A DNA stretch of 64,000 bases from Ruegeria arenilitoris. Its GTDB lineage: Bacteria; Pseudomonadota; Alphaproteobacteria; Rhodobacterales; Rhodobacteraceae. Location: the NCBI RefSeq assembly GCF_042675705.1, contig NZ_JBHTJJ010000005.1; one strand, 5' to 3'. Positions 24,593-32,952 of this stretch are shown piece by piece (within the stretch, counting starts at the first letter, position 1; every line of letters starts with the position of its first letter). A program made the position numbers and the translations under genes. Below the pieces are notes generated by a model that saw nothing but the letters and a program-made list of their open reading frames with translations, was not told where the DNA came from and did no database searches.

Positions 24593-25426
24593 ATGCGGAA
24601 AAAGGACTTTGCAGATCTGCCAGAAGGTGGGGACAGCCCGTTGAATTCGGCCGTCGCCGCGCGGGACAATTCGACCGTTCAAATGGCGACCGAGGCCGTC
24701 AAGCATCAGCAATGCCGCCTCGCGTTCCAGCCCGTCATGCAAGCACGCGACCCGCACGGCGTCGCATTCTACGAGGCATTCATCCGCGTGCTGGACGAAA
24801 CCGGCCGCGTGATCCCCGCGCGGGAGTTCATGCCGCAGGTGGAAAACACACCAATCGGCCGGGAGCTGGATTGCATAGCATTGGAAAAAGGGTTGCGCGC
24901 CCTGTCGCGCAATCCGGAAATCCGGCTTTCTGTCAACATGTCCGCACGCTCGATCGGATACGCGCGCTGGTCACGGATATTGGACCGGTTTCTCAAGCGA
25001 GACAAAACGCTGGGCGAGCGGCTTATCCTCGAAATCTCCGAAAGCTCGGCAATGCAGGTTCCCGAACTGGTGGTCGATTTCATGGACCGGCTTCAGGATC
25101 GCGGGATCGCTTTTGCGCTGGACGACTTCGGCGCCAGCAACTTCAGCTTCAGGTACTTTCGCGAGTTCTTCTTTGACGCGGCGAAGATCGACGGGCAGTT
25201 CGTACGGGGTGTCAGCACCAACCCGGACAATCAGGCGTTGGTGCGCGCGCTGATCGCCGTCGCCCGTGAGTTTGAGATTCTGGTCATCGCCGAATCGGTC
25301 GAAACTCGTGAAGATGCCGAGTTTCTGGTAGCCAGCGGTGTGGACTGCCTGCAGGGCTATCTATTCGGCGCTCCGACGGTGAAAGCCCCGTGGCAGCCGG
25401 AAAAAGAAGCCAAAACAGGAAGTTGA
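24593..25426 (+). CDS. EAL-domain protein, predicted c-di-GMP phosphodiesterase
   Basis: A 277-residue stand-alone EAL domain that would hydrolyse c-di-GMP to pGpG. The signature is YEAFIRV, with Phe in place of Leu in EAL. Other catalytic elements are present: SVNMS (metal Asn), ILEISESS (Glu), LDDFGAS (paired Asp), AAKIDG (Lys), AESVET (Glu) and LQGYLFG (Gln). It should therefore be active. There is no GGDEF, sensor or membrane segment; the first 40 residues are low complexity. Confidence 0.88.
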   Translation: MRKKDFADLPEGGDSPLNSAVAARDNSTVQMATEAVKHQQCRLAFQPVMQARDPHGVAFYEAFIRVLDETGRVIPAREFMPQVENTPIGRELDCIALEKGLRALSRNPEIRLSVNMSARSIGYARWSRILDRFLKRDKTLGERLILEISESSAMQVPELVVDFMDRLQDRGIAFALDDFGASNFSFRYFREFFFDAAKIDGQFVRGVSTNPDNQALVRALIAVAREFEILVIAESVETREDAEFLVASGVDCLQGYLFGAPTVKAPWQPEKEAKTGS

Positions 25427-25483
25427 ACCTAATTCCCTTGGGCGCAATTCGGCCGAGGCTTTCCCATGAGACAAGCTGTCCGT

Positions 25484-25499
25484 TGCTGCACGTGCAGCA
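25484..25499. promoter_or_regulatory. 16-base palindrome upstream of phaA
   Basis: TGCTGCACGTGCAGCA is a perfect palindrome in the 196-base gap between the EAL gene and phaA, about 125 bases before the phaA start. It contains CTGC-N4-GCAG; PhaR of Paracoccus denitrificans is reported, as I recall, to bind TGC-rich sites of this kind upstream of PHB genes. The rest of the gap shows no other clear element except the phaA leader. Confidence 0.5.
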
Positions 25500-25622
25500 T
25501 TGCGCTATGGCAGACAGTGCTGGAGCGGGGGATCACGAGGCGCTCTTGCATCGCCAGAGAGGCTCTGTGCGACCTGCGCCGTCAGATTTCCCACAGGACC
25601 TTGACGGTAAAGGATTGACTGT

Positions 25623-26798
25623 ATGACCAACGTAGTAATCGCATCCGCCGCACGCACAGGCGTCGGCAGCTTTGGCGGTTCCTTTGCGAACACCCCCGCA
25701 CATGATCTGGGCGCTGCCGTCCTCGAAGCCGTCGTGGAACGCGCCGGGATCGACAAGTCCGAGGTGAGCGAAACCATCATGGGTCAGGTTCTGACGGCCG
25801 CCCAAGGCCAGAACCCCGCACGCCAGGCGCACATCAACGCCGGCCTGCCGCAGGAAAGCGCGGCCTGGGGCATCAACCAGGTCTGTGGTTCAGGCCTGCG
25901 TGCCGTCGCACTGGGCGCTCAGCACATCCAGTTGGGAGATGCAGAGATCGTGTGCGCTGGTGGGCAGGAGAACATGACCCTGTCCCCCCACGCCGCATCG
26001 CTTCGCGCGGGCCACAAAATGGGCGACATGAAATACATCGACACCATGATCCGCGATGGCCTCTGGGATGCGTTCAACGGCTACCACATGGGCCAGACCG
26101 CCGAGAACGTGGCCGAGAAGTGGCAGATCAGCCGCGATATGCAGGATGAGTTTGCGGTGGCCAGCCAGAACAAGGCTGAGGCCGCGCAGAAGGCCGGCAA
26201 GTTCAAGGACGAGATCGTCCCCTTCACCATCAAGACCCGCAAGGGCGACATCGTGATGGATAGTGACGAGTACATCCGTCACGGCGCAACCATGGAGGCG
26301 ATGGCCAAGCTGCGTCCGGCCTTCACTAAGGACGGCTCGGTGACTGCGGCCAACGCCTCGGGTCTGAATGACGGCGCGGCGGCAACCCTGCTGATGTCTG
26401 CCGACAACGCCGAAAAGCGCGGGATCGAACCGCTGGCCCGCATCGCGTCTTATGCGACCGCCGGGCTGGACCCGTCGATCATGGGTGTCGGACCGATCTA
26501 TGCCTCGCGCAAGGCGCTGGAAAAGGCCGGCTGGTCGGTTGACGATCTGGATCTGGTCGAAGCCAACGAAGCCTTCGCAGCACAGGCCTGCGCCGTGAAC
26601 AAGGACATGGGTTGGGATCCCTCGATCGTGAACGTGAACGGCGGCGCCATCGCCATCGGCCACCCGATCGGAGCATCCGGCTGCCGGGTTCTAAACACGC
26701 TGCTGTTCGAAATGAAGCGCCGGAACGCGAAAAAGGGTCTGGCAACCCTTTGCATCGGAGGCGGCATGGGCGTCGCCCTGTGCGTGGAGCGCGTCTAA
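25623..26798 (+). CDS. phaA: acetyl-CoA acetyltransferase (PHB beta-ketothiolase)
   Basis: PhaA condenses two acetyl-CoA to acetoacetyl-CoA, the first step of polyhydroxybutyrate synthesis. The 391-residue thiolase has the nucleophilic Cys88 in NQVCGSGLRAVALG, the histidine block GGAIAIGHPIGASG and the second Cys in CIGGGMGVALC. phaB follows 186 bases downstream but behind a strong terminator, so the two are probably transcribed separately. Confidence 0.95.
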   Translation: MTNVVIASAARTGVGSFGGSFANTPAHDLGAAVLEAVVERAGIDKSEVSETIMGQVLTAAQGQNPARQAHINAGLPQESAAWGINQVCGSGLRAVALGAQHIQLGDAEIVCAGGQENMTLSPHAASLRAGHKMGDMKYIDTMIRDGLWDAFNGYHMGQTAENVAEKWQISRDMQDEFAVASQNKAEAAQKAGKFKDEIVPFTIKTRKGDIVMDSDEYIRHGATMEAMAKLRPAFTKDGSVTAANASGLNDGAAATLLMSADNAEKRGIEPLARIASYATAGLDPSIMGVGPIYASRKALEKAGWSVDDLDLVEANEAFAAQACAVNKDMGWDPSIVNVNGGAIAIGHPIGASGCRVLNTLLFEMKRRNAKKGLATLCIGGGMGVALCVERV

Positions 26799-26819
26799 GT
26801 GCTTTGACAAGTCACGAAT

Positions 26820-26846
26820 AAGGGCGTCCAATGGGCGCCCTTTTTT
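26820..26846 (+). terminator. intrinsic terminator after phaA
   Basis: Stem AAGGGCGTCC (26820-26829) pairs with GGGCGCCCTT (26833-26842), one wobble, 3-base loop, followed by a T run to 26846. Confidence 0.85.
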
Positions 26847-26984
26847 GTTACACTCGAGGAATATCCCCAGGATGCGACAATATCACCAAACGGAAAGAGC
26901 CAGCTCGCGACGAAACGATATTGCGCAACACAATCTCTCAGAGTAACAGAATTACCAACACGATTAAATTTGGAGGAGTCCTAA

Positions 26985-27707
26985 ATGGCACGTACAGCAC
27001 TCGTAACCGGCGGCACCCGCGGCATCGGCGCAGCAATTTCCAAAGCGCTCAAGGCTGAAGGATACAATGTAGCCGCCTCGTATGCGGGGAATGACGAAGC
27101 CGCGGCCAAGTTCACCGAGGAAACCGGCATTGCGACCTACAAATGGAACGTGGCCGACTATGACGAGTCCAAGGCGGGCATCGAAAAGGTCGAAGCCGAG
27201 CTCGGCCCGATCGACATCGTTGTCGCCAATGCAGGCATCACCCGCGACGCGCCGTTCCACAAGATGACACCGGAACAATGGCACCAGGTGATCGACACCA
27301 ACCTGACCGGGGTGTTCAACACCGTACACCCCGTCTGGCCCGGCATGCGCGAGCGCAAGTTCGGTCGGGTGATCGTGATCAGCTCGATCAACGGGCAAAA
27401 GGGCCAGTTCGCTCAGGTGAACTATGCCGCTACCAAAGCCGGTGATCTGGGCATCGTCAAATCCTTGGCGCAGGAAGGCGCGCGCGCCGGCATCACCGCA
27501 AACGCCATCTGCCCCGGATACATCGCGACCGAGATGGTCATGGCCGTTCCGGAAAAGGTGCGTGAAGCCATCATCGGTCAGATCCCTGCAGGCCGTTTGG
27601 GCGAACCCGAGGAAATTGCCCGCTGCGTCGCATTCCTGGCCTCGGAAGATTCGCAGTTCATCAACGGGTCGACGATTTCGGCCAACGGCGCGCAGTTTTT
27701 CGTCTGA
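26985..27707 (+). CDS. phaB: acetoacetyl-CoA reductase
   Basis: PhaB reduces acetoacetyl-CoA to (R)-3-hydroxybutyryl-CoA with NADPH, supplying PHB synthase. The 240-residue SDR protein shows the cofactor motif GGTRGIGAAISKAL, the NAG motif VANAGITRD, and the catalytic Ser-Tyr-Lys in SSINGQKGQFAQVNYAATKAG, characteristic of PhbB rather than FabG. The ribosome site GGAGGAG is strong. It has its own leader (26847-26984) and its own terminator. Confidence 0.95.
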   Translation: MARTALVTGGTRGIGAAISKALKAEGYNVAASYAGNDEAAAKFTEETGIATYKWNVADYDESKAGIEKVEAELGPIDIVVANAGITRDAPFHKMTPEQWHQVIDTNLTGVFNTVHPVWPGMRERKFGRVIVISSINGQKGQFAQVNYAATKAGDLGIVKSLAQEGARAGITANAICPGYIATEMVMAVPEKVREAIIGQIPAGRLGEPEEIARCVAFLASEDSQFINGSTISANGAQFFV

Positions 27708-27726
27708 TCGCGGCTCAAATGAAAAC

Positions 27727-27749
27727 GGGCCGACCCAACGGGTCGGCCC
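27727..27749 (+). terminator. intrinsic terminator after phaB
   Basis: A perfect 10-base stem GGGCCGACCC/GGGTCGGCCC around an AAC loop, followed by TTCTTT. Confidence 0.85.
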
Positions 27750-27782
27750 TTCTTTGATCCCGTAAGAACGCGCGCGCAGCGT

Positions 27783-27893
27783 TCAGCGGGAACCCAGAAC
27801 CCACTTCCAAAAACTCCGGATCGCCTTGCCGCGCTCATGATGAGCGCGCAGAATTGCCTTTTGTGCGGCAGGATTGGTCGTCATCTCGATCAT
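27783..27893 (-). CDS. 36-residue basic small ORF divergent from lysR gene
   Basis: ATG 27893 (or ATG 27884) opens a 36-codon frame with AAGGG upstream. The product starts MIEMTTNPAAQKAILRAHH and ends KAIRSFWKWVLGSR: short, basic, with a predicted amphipathic helix. It sits between the phaB terminator and the divergent LysR gene. Small RAHHERG-type proteins are plausible in this family of organisms, but I cannot name one. Coding status is unproven. Confidence 0.45.
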   Translation of the reverse strand: MIEMTTNPAAQKAILRAHHERGKAIRSFWKWVLGSR

Positions 27894-27920
27894 GGCTTTT
27901 CCCTTCTACTAAAGGTGAAC

Positions 27921-27935
27921 TTGACTTGCACTCAA
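27921..27935. promoter_or_regulatory. candidate LysR-type operator
   Basis: TTGACTTGCACTCAA is a TTGA-N7-TCAA dyad that contains the T-N11-A LysR motif. It lies in the 112-base gap between the small ORF at 27783 and the divergent LysR gene at 28006. Confidence 0.35.
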
Positions 27936-28005
27936 CATGCCTGTTGTTTTCAATAGGTACAAACGAGAGTTTTTCCGCCTTCAGTTTAGAAAATCTTATG
28001 TGAAG

Positions 28006-28953
28006 ATGAGCGACCGACTTCCCCCACTCACCGCCCTCAGGGCCTTTGATGCCGCCGCCCGCCATATGTCCTTCGCCAAGGCCGCGGACGAGTTGAACGT
28101 GACACCGGCCGCGCTGTCGTTTCAGATCAAGTCTCTGGAAGAGCATTTGGGCCAGCCGTTGTTCCGCCGATTGAACCGTGCGGTCGAGTTGACCGAGGCC
28201 GGACGAACCCTGGCCTCAGGTACGGAAAAAGGGTTTGTTGCGCTGCAGGCGGCTTGGTCGGCTACCCGCCGCCTGCAGGACAACACAACACTGACAGTGA
28301 CCGCTGGGCCGGCCCTGACAGCCAAATGGCTGGCCCCCCGCCTTTACGAGTTCGCCCGCGCCCATCCCGAGATCGACCTGAGATTCTCAGCCACGCTGCG
28401 CAATCTCGATTTCGAGCGCGACGACGTGGATGTCGCGATCCGGTTCGGGTACGGGCAGGATGACGGGCTGTATTCAGTTCCCGTGCGGCAAGAGTGGCTG
28501 ACGCCTGTCATGACGCCCGAGCTTGCGGCCCGGTTTCCGACGCCGCAGGATCTGACCGAAGCGCCCCTGATCTACGATGACTCGATCAACTTCCTGAATC
28601 CGCCCTGTGACTGGCCCGCCTGGTTTCGTGCGGTGGGGGTGGACTTCACGCCGACTCATGGCGCGCATTTCTCGAACGCGGATCACGCCATTGATGCCGC
28701 GGTGGCGGGGGTCGGCGTCGCGTTGGGACGGCGCCCGATGATCATCAAGGATGTGATCGAAGGTCGGCTGGTCATGCCCTTCAAAACCGCCATCGAAACC
28801 AAGGCCCGCTTCCGGTTCCTGTGCCGTTCGGGAGAAGAGACGCGCCCTCAGATTGCCGCCTTCCGGGATTGGTTCCTTGCAGAGATCGAAAAAACCGCGC
28901 ACATATCCGACGGTCTTGAAATCATACCCGTCGAGGATATCCCCCCCGCATGA
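28006..28953 (+). CDS. LysR family transcriptional regulator (GcvA-like)
   Basis: A 315-residue LysR protein from ATG 28006 (MSDRLPPLTALRAFDAAAR); an upstream in-frame start at 27937 would add 23 atypical residues. The winged helix-turn-helix (about 1-65) reads SFAKAADELNVTPAALSFQIKSLEE, close to GcvA-type activators. The rest is the substrate-binding domain. Its stop overlaps the start of an EamA transporter (ATGA), so it may control that exporter as well as the divergent small ORF. Confidence 0.9.
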   Translation: MSDRLPPLTALRAFDAAARHMSFAKAADELNVTPAALSFQIKSLEEHLGQPLFRRLNRAVELTEAGRTLASGTEKGFVALQAAWSATRRLQDNTTLTVTAGPALTAKWLAPRLYEFARAHPEIDLRFSATLRNLDFERDDVDVAIRFGYGQDDGLYSVPVRQEWLTPVMTPELAARFPTPQDLTEAPLIYDDSINFLNPPCDWPAWFRAVGVDFTPTHGAHFSNADHAIDAAVAGVGVALGRRPMIIKDVIEGRLVMPFKTAIETKARFRFLCRSGEETRPQIAAFRDWFLAEIEKTAHISDGLEIIPVEDIPPA

Positions 28954-29816
28954 CAAAGAACCGCGCCACCGCCATCGGTTTTGTCGCCGTCCTTTTGTGG
29001 GCACTGCTGGCGCTGTTTACGGTTGGCTCGGCGCCGACCCCGCCGCTTTTGCTGAACGCCATCTGCTTCACGATCGGCGGAACCCTTGGCTTGATCTGGA
29101 CGTGGCGCAGCGGTGGGCTTGCGCAACTGAAACAGGTCAGTTGGAAGGTATTCGCGTTCGGCACGGTTGGCTTGTTCGGATACCACGCCCTGTATTTTTC
29201 GGCCCTGCGCATGGCACCTGCGGCCGAGGCCGGATTGATCGCCTACCTCTGGCCCTTGCTGATCGTTCTTTTCTCAGGGTTGCTTCCGGGTGAAACCCTG
29301 CGTCTCGGCCATCTGCTCGGGGCATGTCTGGGCTTCTCCGGGGCCGCGCTGATCATCACAGGTGGCGGAACCGCAGGGTTTCAGGCCGAACATCTGCCGG
29401 GCTATGCGCTGGCGCTTCTGTGTGCCCTTACGTGGTCCGGGTATTCCGTATTGTCGCGCAGGTTGGGTCAAACGCCCACCAGCTCGGTAGCAGTGTTCTG
29501 CGTGCTGACCGCCATCGCCTCGTGGATCCTGCATTTCAGCCTTGAGCAGACAGTCTGGCCGCCCGACGCACTGGCCTGGATGTCGACCGTTGCCCTGGGG
29601 TTGGGGCCCGTTGGGCTGGCGTTCTATGTCTGGGATATCGGGGTCAAGCACGGTGACATCCAGATGTTGGGCACCAGCTCGTACGCGGCACCCCTGCTGT
29701 CAACTCTGGTGCTTGTGGTCGCCGGGATCGCCACGCCGTCCTGGACGCTGGCGATCGCGGCATTGCTTGTTACCGGCGGCGCTGCAATCGCGGCACGCGC
29801 CAGCCTACGACGTTAA
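28950..29816 (+). CDS. DMT/EamA family transporter
   Basis: A 288-residue inner-membrane protein with about ten hydrophobic segments in two EamA halves (about 1-135 and 145-288). The first half contains the family landmark ALYFSALRMAPAAEAGLIAYLWPL. EamA proteins mostly export amino acids or small metabolites; substrate unknown. The start overlaps the lysR stop. Its stop shares bases with the stop of the convergent DUF465 gene. Confidence 0.88.
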   Translation: MTKNRATAIGFVAVLLWALLALFTVGSAPTPPLLLNAICFTIGGTLGLIWTWRSGGLAQLKQVSWKVFAFGTVGLFGYHALYFSALRMAPAAEAGLIAYLWPLLIVLFSGLLPGETLRLGHLLGACLGFSGAALIITGGGTAGFQAEHLPGYALALLCALTWSGYSVLSRRLGQTPTSSVAVFCVLTAIASWILHFSLEQTVWPPDALAWMSTVALGLGPVGLAFYVWDIGVKHGDIQMLGTSSYAAPLLSTLVLVVAGIATPSWTLAIAALLVTGGAAIAARASLRR

Positions 29817-29977
29817 GCCGACAGGCGTTCAATCTCTTCCTTCAGCTTCAGCTTCTTCTTTTTGAGTTGAGCAATGTGGAGATCGTCGATACCGGGCGAG
29901 CGCTGGGCTTGTTCCACTTCGAGACTGAGGGTTTCGTGCTTCTTCTTCAGTTCCGTCAGATGTGCGCTTACGCTCAT
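29813..29977 (-). CDS. DUF465 (YdcH-like) small coiled-coil protein
   Basis: A 54-residue protein from ATG 29977, which has an ideal ribosome site (AGGAGG); a longer frame upstream was rejected. The sequence MSVSAHLTELKKKHETLSLE ... LKKKKLKLKEEIERLSA matches DUF465, a short, highly charged helical hairpin of unknown function common in alphaproteobacteria. It is transcribed alone toward the EamA gene and overlaps its stop. Confidence 0.85.
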   Translation of the reverse strand: MSVSAHLTELKKKHETLSLEVEQAQRSPGIDDLHIAQLKKKKLKLKEEIERLSA

Positions 29978-30097
29978 GGCGATCCTCCTTCTCAGTTTCT
30001 GAATATCACATGGGAAGTTGATCACATCATTTCCAGCCTGTCACGCTGCAGACGCTCGGATTCTTGTTCAAATCCGACAATTTCGGCTGGTCATTGC

Positions 30098-30871
30098 CTA
30101 TCGGGCGTCCGGCCAGGGCACTGGTCGGCCCTCGCGCAGGATGCCAGATACCATGTCGGTATAGCTCTCGCCGTCCCTTTCATGGCGGTCACCGCTGTGG
30201 AGAATCAGCGGCGCATGCAATCGAAAATCCGCGCGCCCGCCCTTGCGCGCCCGCAGGATCAGCAACTCGGCCCTGCGCCCCATGCGCGGCGCGATGGGCA
30301 GAACCTCTACCGAGCCCAACCGACCCACGCAGGCCGTCAGCATGTCGGGCAAGCGTTCCGCGCGCTGGATCATGTGCAAGTACCCGCGCGGTGCCAGCCT
30401 GCGCGCTGCCGCATCAAACCAGTCGGACAGCGGCGTCTGCTCGCTCAGCGCCGTTCGCCGACCAGCATCGACGGCCGCGCTATGTGCACCGGGCCGATAA
30501 TAGGGCGGGTTTGCGATCACGTGGTCGAAGTGCTGCTGACGCAGATCAGTCGGCATATTGGACAGGTCGGCCACGTGAACGGACAGATCAATCTCGTTGC
30601 ATTGCGCGTTTCTTGCGGCCAGATCGGCATAGTCGGCCTGAAGCTCGATCCCGGCCGAGCGCAGACCGGGTACGCGGGTCGCGAGACAAAGAACCGCAGC
30701 ACCCGCCCCGCAGCCCAGCTCCAGCACCGACTGCCCGGCTTTGGCCGGAACTGCGGCAGCAAGCAGCACCGGATCGACACCGGCGCGATAACCGTCTCGC
30801 GGCTGCCACAGCTTTAGGCGGCCACCCAGAAAGTCGTTGCAAGTCAGCGCGCTGTCAGGAAACCCGGTCAT
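30098..30871 (-). CDS. tRNA1(Val) A37 N6-methyltransferase-like protein
   Basis: A 257-residue class I methyltransferase. The SAM motif is VLELGCGAGAAVLCLA (about residues 47-62), and the catalytic NPPY (IANPPYYRP, about 118) indicates an N6-adenine or similar nitrogen methylase. The N-terminal segment LGGRLKLWQPRDGYRAGVDPVLLAA is typical of the TrmN6/YfiC group. It probably modifies tRNA. The start overlaps the DUF2007 stop (ATGA at 30868-30871). Confidence 0.85.
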   Translation of the reverse strand: MTGFPDSALTCNDFLGGRLKLWQPRDGYRAGVDPVLLAAAVPAKAGQSVLELGCGAGAAVLCLATRVPGLRSAGIELQADYADLAARNAQCNEIDLSVHVADLSNMPTDLRQQHFDHVIANPPYYRPGAHSAAVDAGRRTALSEQTPLSDWFDAAARRLAPRGYLHMIQRAERLPDMLTACVGRLGSVEVLPIAPRMGRRAELLILRARKGGRADFRLHAPLILHSGDRHERDGESYTDMVSGILREGRPVPWPDAR

Positions 30872-31083
30872 CTTCCCAGCGGAATGTCATTGTCACGCAT
30901 CACCCGCTCTGCCCGCTCGAGGTCATCGGTCCGAACCATGAGGCGGCGCGGAAAGATTCCGATGCCTCCCTCGAGGACGCTCATATTTACGTCCATCTCA
31001 AAGCAGTCTATATCCTCGCCCTCAAGAAGAGCGGATGCAAAGGCAATGATGGTCGGATCGGTGCTGCGCAGAAGTTCTTTCAT
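30868..31083 (-). CDS. DUF2007 family signal-transducing-like small protein
   Basis: A 71-residue protein, MKELLRSTDPTIIAFASALL ... RLMVRTDDLERAERVMRD, matching DUF2007. The family has a ferredoxin-like fold resembling PII-type domains and no proven role. It is translationally coupled to the downstream methyltransferase gene and divergent from the polyprenyl synthase gene 56 bases away; this pairing is familiar in alphaproteobacteria. Confidence 0.85.
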   Translation of the reverse strand: MKELLRSTDPTIIAFASALLEGEDIDCFEMDVNMSVLEGGIGIFPRRLMVRTDDLERAERVMRDNDIPLGR

Positions 31084-31139
31084 GGGGATGGATGTAAGGG
31101 CAAGGCAGGACGAAAGTCGAGCCTTGTATCAGGAGTGTG

Positions 31140-32138
31140 ATGACGATCAGCACGATCTCGAAACCGCATGAGCGACTGGCCGAGATTTTGGCCGGTGAAA
31201 TGGAGGCGGTAAACACTCTGATCCGCACCCGCATGGCCTCGGAACACGCGCCCCGCATCCCCGAAGTCACCGCGCATCTGGTCGAAGCGGGCGGCAAGCG
31301 CCTGCGCCCGATGCTGACACTGGCCGCCGCGCGGCTGTTCGGCTATGGCGGCGATCATCACATCCGTTTGGCCGCCACGGTCGAATTCATCCACACCGCC
31401 ACGCTTTTGCATGACGACGTCGTGGACGAAAGCGCGCAGCGGCGGGGCCGGCCTACTGCCAACCTCCTGTGGGACAACAAGTCCAGCGTGCTGGTCGGCG
31501 ACTATCTGTTTTCGCGCAGTTTCCAGCTGATGGTGGAAACCGGATCGCTGCGGGTTCTGGACATTCTGGCCAATGCCTCGGCCACCATTGCCGAGGGCGA
31601 GGTGCTGCAGATGACCGCTGCCACCGACCTGCGCACCGACGAGAGCGTGTATCTGCAGGTCGTACGCGGCAAGACCGCCGCGCTGTTCTCCGCGGCGACC
31701 GAGGTGGGCGGCGTGATCGCCGGTGCATCCGAGGAGCAGGTCCGGGCGCTGTTCGCCTATGGCGACGCGCTGGGCATCGCCTTCCAGATCGCCGACGACC
31801 TGCTGGACTATCAGGGCGACAGCAAGACCACAGGCAAGAACGTGGGCGACGACTTCCGCGAGCGCAAACTAACCCTCCCAGTGATCAAGGCCGTGGCCCA
31901 GGCCACACCCGACGAGCGTGCGTTCTGGGAGCGCACGATCGAGAAGGGTCGGCAACAGGATGGAGACCTGGACCTGGCCCTGAACCTCATGCGGAAATAC
32001 GGCACCCTGGAGGAGACCCGGACGGACGCTCTGGCCTGGGCAGCCAAGGCCAAAACCGCTCTGACCGCGCTGCCCGATCACGAGTTGCGCGACCTGCTCG
32101 GCGATCTGGCCGATTACGTTGTGTCCCGCCTTAGCTGA
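31140..32138 (+). CDS. ispB: trans-polyprenyl diphosphate synthase
   Basis: A 332-residue long-chain polyprenyl diphosphate synthase that makes the ubiquinone side chain (deca- or octaprenyl; length cannot be read here). Both aspartate-rich motifs are present: LLHDDVVDES and QIADDLLDYQG, plus GGKRLRPML. ATG 31140 follows AGGAG; the preceding GTG is an alternative. Its 3' end overlaps the convergent ispE by 8 bases, so two isoprenoid genes abut. Confidence 0.92.
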   Translation: MTISTISKPHERLAEILAGEMEAVNTLIRTRMASEHAPRIPEVTAHLVEAGGKRLRPMLTLAAARLFGYGGDHHIRLAATVEFIHTATLLHDDVVDESAQRRGRPTANLLWDNKSSVLVGDYLFSRSFQLMVETGSLRVLDILANASATIAEGEVLQMTAATDLRTDESVYLQVVRGKTAALFSAATEVGGVIAGASEEQVRALFAYGDALGIAFQIADDLLDYQGDSKTTGKNVGDDFRERKLTLPVIKAVAQATPDERAFWERTIEKGRQQDGDLDLALNLMRKYGTLEETRTDALAWAAKAKTALTALPDHELRDLLGDLADYVVSRLS

Positions 32139-32952
32139 GTACGCTGGCGCGACACCACCAGTCCGGCTGGGAAACACCAATCTCGTAGGCCGCAAAATGT
32201 GCGGCCTTCATGGACGGGTACAGCGCAAAGCAGGTCGAACCCGACCCCGACATGCGCACCAGCAGAACGTCCCGCGTTTCACCCAGCGCCTGCAACACGT
32301 CTGAAATTTGGGGCGCCAGGCCAATTGCCGCTTCCTGCAAATCATTGCGTTGCCCGGCCAGCCAGTCAGCGCAGGCCTCTGGCGTTTCGAATGCCGGGAT
32401 CTCATCCGGCATCCCCGGATTGTCGCGCGAAGCCAGCGCATTGAACACCGGCCCCGTCGGAACCGGAACACCCGGATTGACCAGCAATGCGGGCAAAGCG
32501 GGCAATGCAACCGGGGCGACACGGTCACCAATGCCCCGCATCCGTGCGGCTCTGCCCAGTACACAAACAGGAACATCCGCGCCCAGTGCCAAAGCCGTTT
32601 CCAGCGGGACCTCCGCGTCTTGCCCGGCGATGGCCCGCAAAGTCGCAGCCGCATCCGATGAGCCGCTGCCGATTCCCCCGCCATGCGGCAGAACCTTGTC
32701 CAACTGGATTTGCCCGCTCCATCCCATCGCCTGAGCGGCCCGCCAGACGAGGTTGCGGTCGTCGGTCGGCACCCCGGCAGAATGGGGCCCGGTCACGGTC
32801 AGGCGAATCTCGGGCCCGGGTGACAGGATCAACGTGTCTCCCACATCGGCAAAGGCGACCAGCGAGTCCAGCAGATGGTATCCGTCCGCCCGCCGACCGG
32901 TCACATGCAGGGAAAGGTTGATCTTCGCGGGCGCAAAGGCCTCAGTCGCCAT
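32131..32952 (-). CDS. ispE: 4-diphosphocytidyl-2-C-methyl-D-erythritol kinase
   Basis: IspE phosphorylates CDP-methylerythritol in the MEP isoprenoid pathway. The 273-residue GHMP kinase begins FAPAKINLSLHVTGRRADGYH and has the ATP loop PHGGGIGSGSSDAAATL. The C-terminal segment VRMSGSGSTCFAL is the third GHMP motif. The gene overlaps the TPR gene upstream by 11 bases and the convergent ispB by 8 bases. Confidence 0.94.
   Translation of the reverse strand: MATEAFAPAKINLSLHVTGRRADGYHLLDSLVAFADVGDTLILSPGPEIRLTVTGPHSAGVPTDDRNLVWRAAQAMGWSGQIQLDKVLPHGGGIGSGSSDAAATLRAIAGQDAEVPLETALALGADVPVCVLGRAARMRGIGDRVAPVALPALPALLVNPGVPVPTGPVFNALASRDNPGMPDEIPAFETPEACADWLAGQRNDLQEAAIGLAPQISDVLQALGETRDVLLVRMSGSGSTCFALYPSMKAAHFAAYEIGVSQPDWWCRASVLS

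Noticed and set aside
26921..26928. TTGCGCAA palindrome in the phaB leader
   Set aside because: Only 8 bases, single copy, easily expected by chance.
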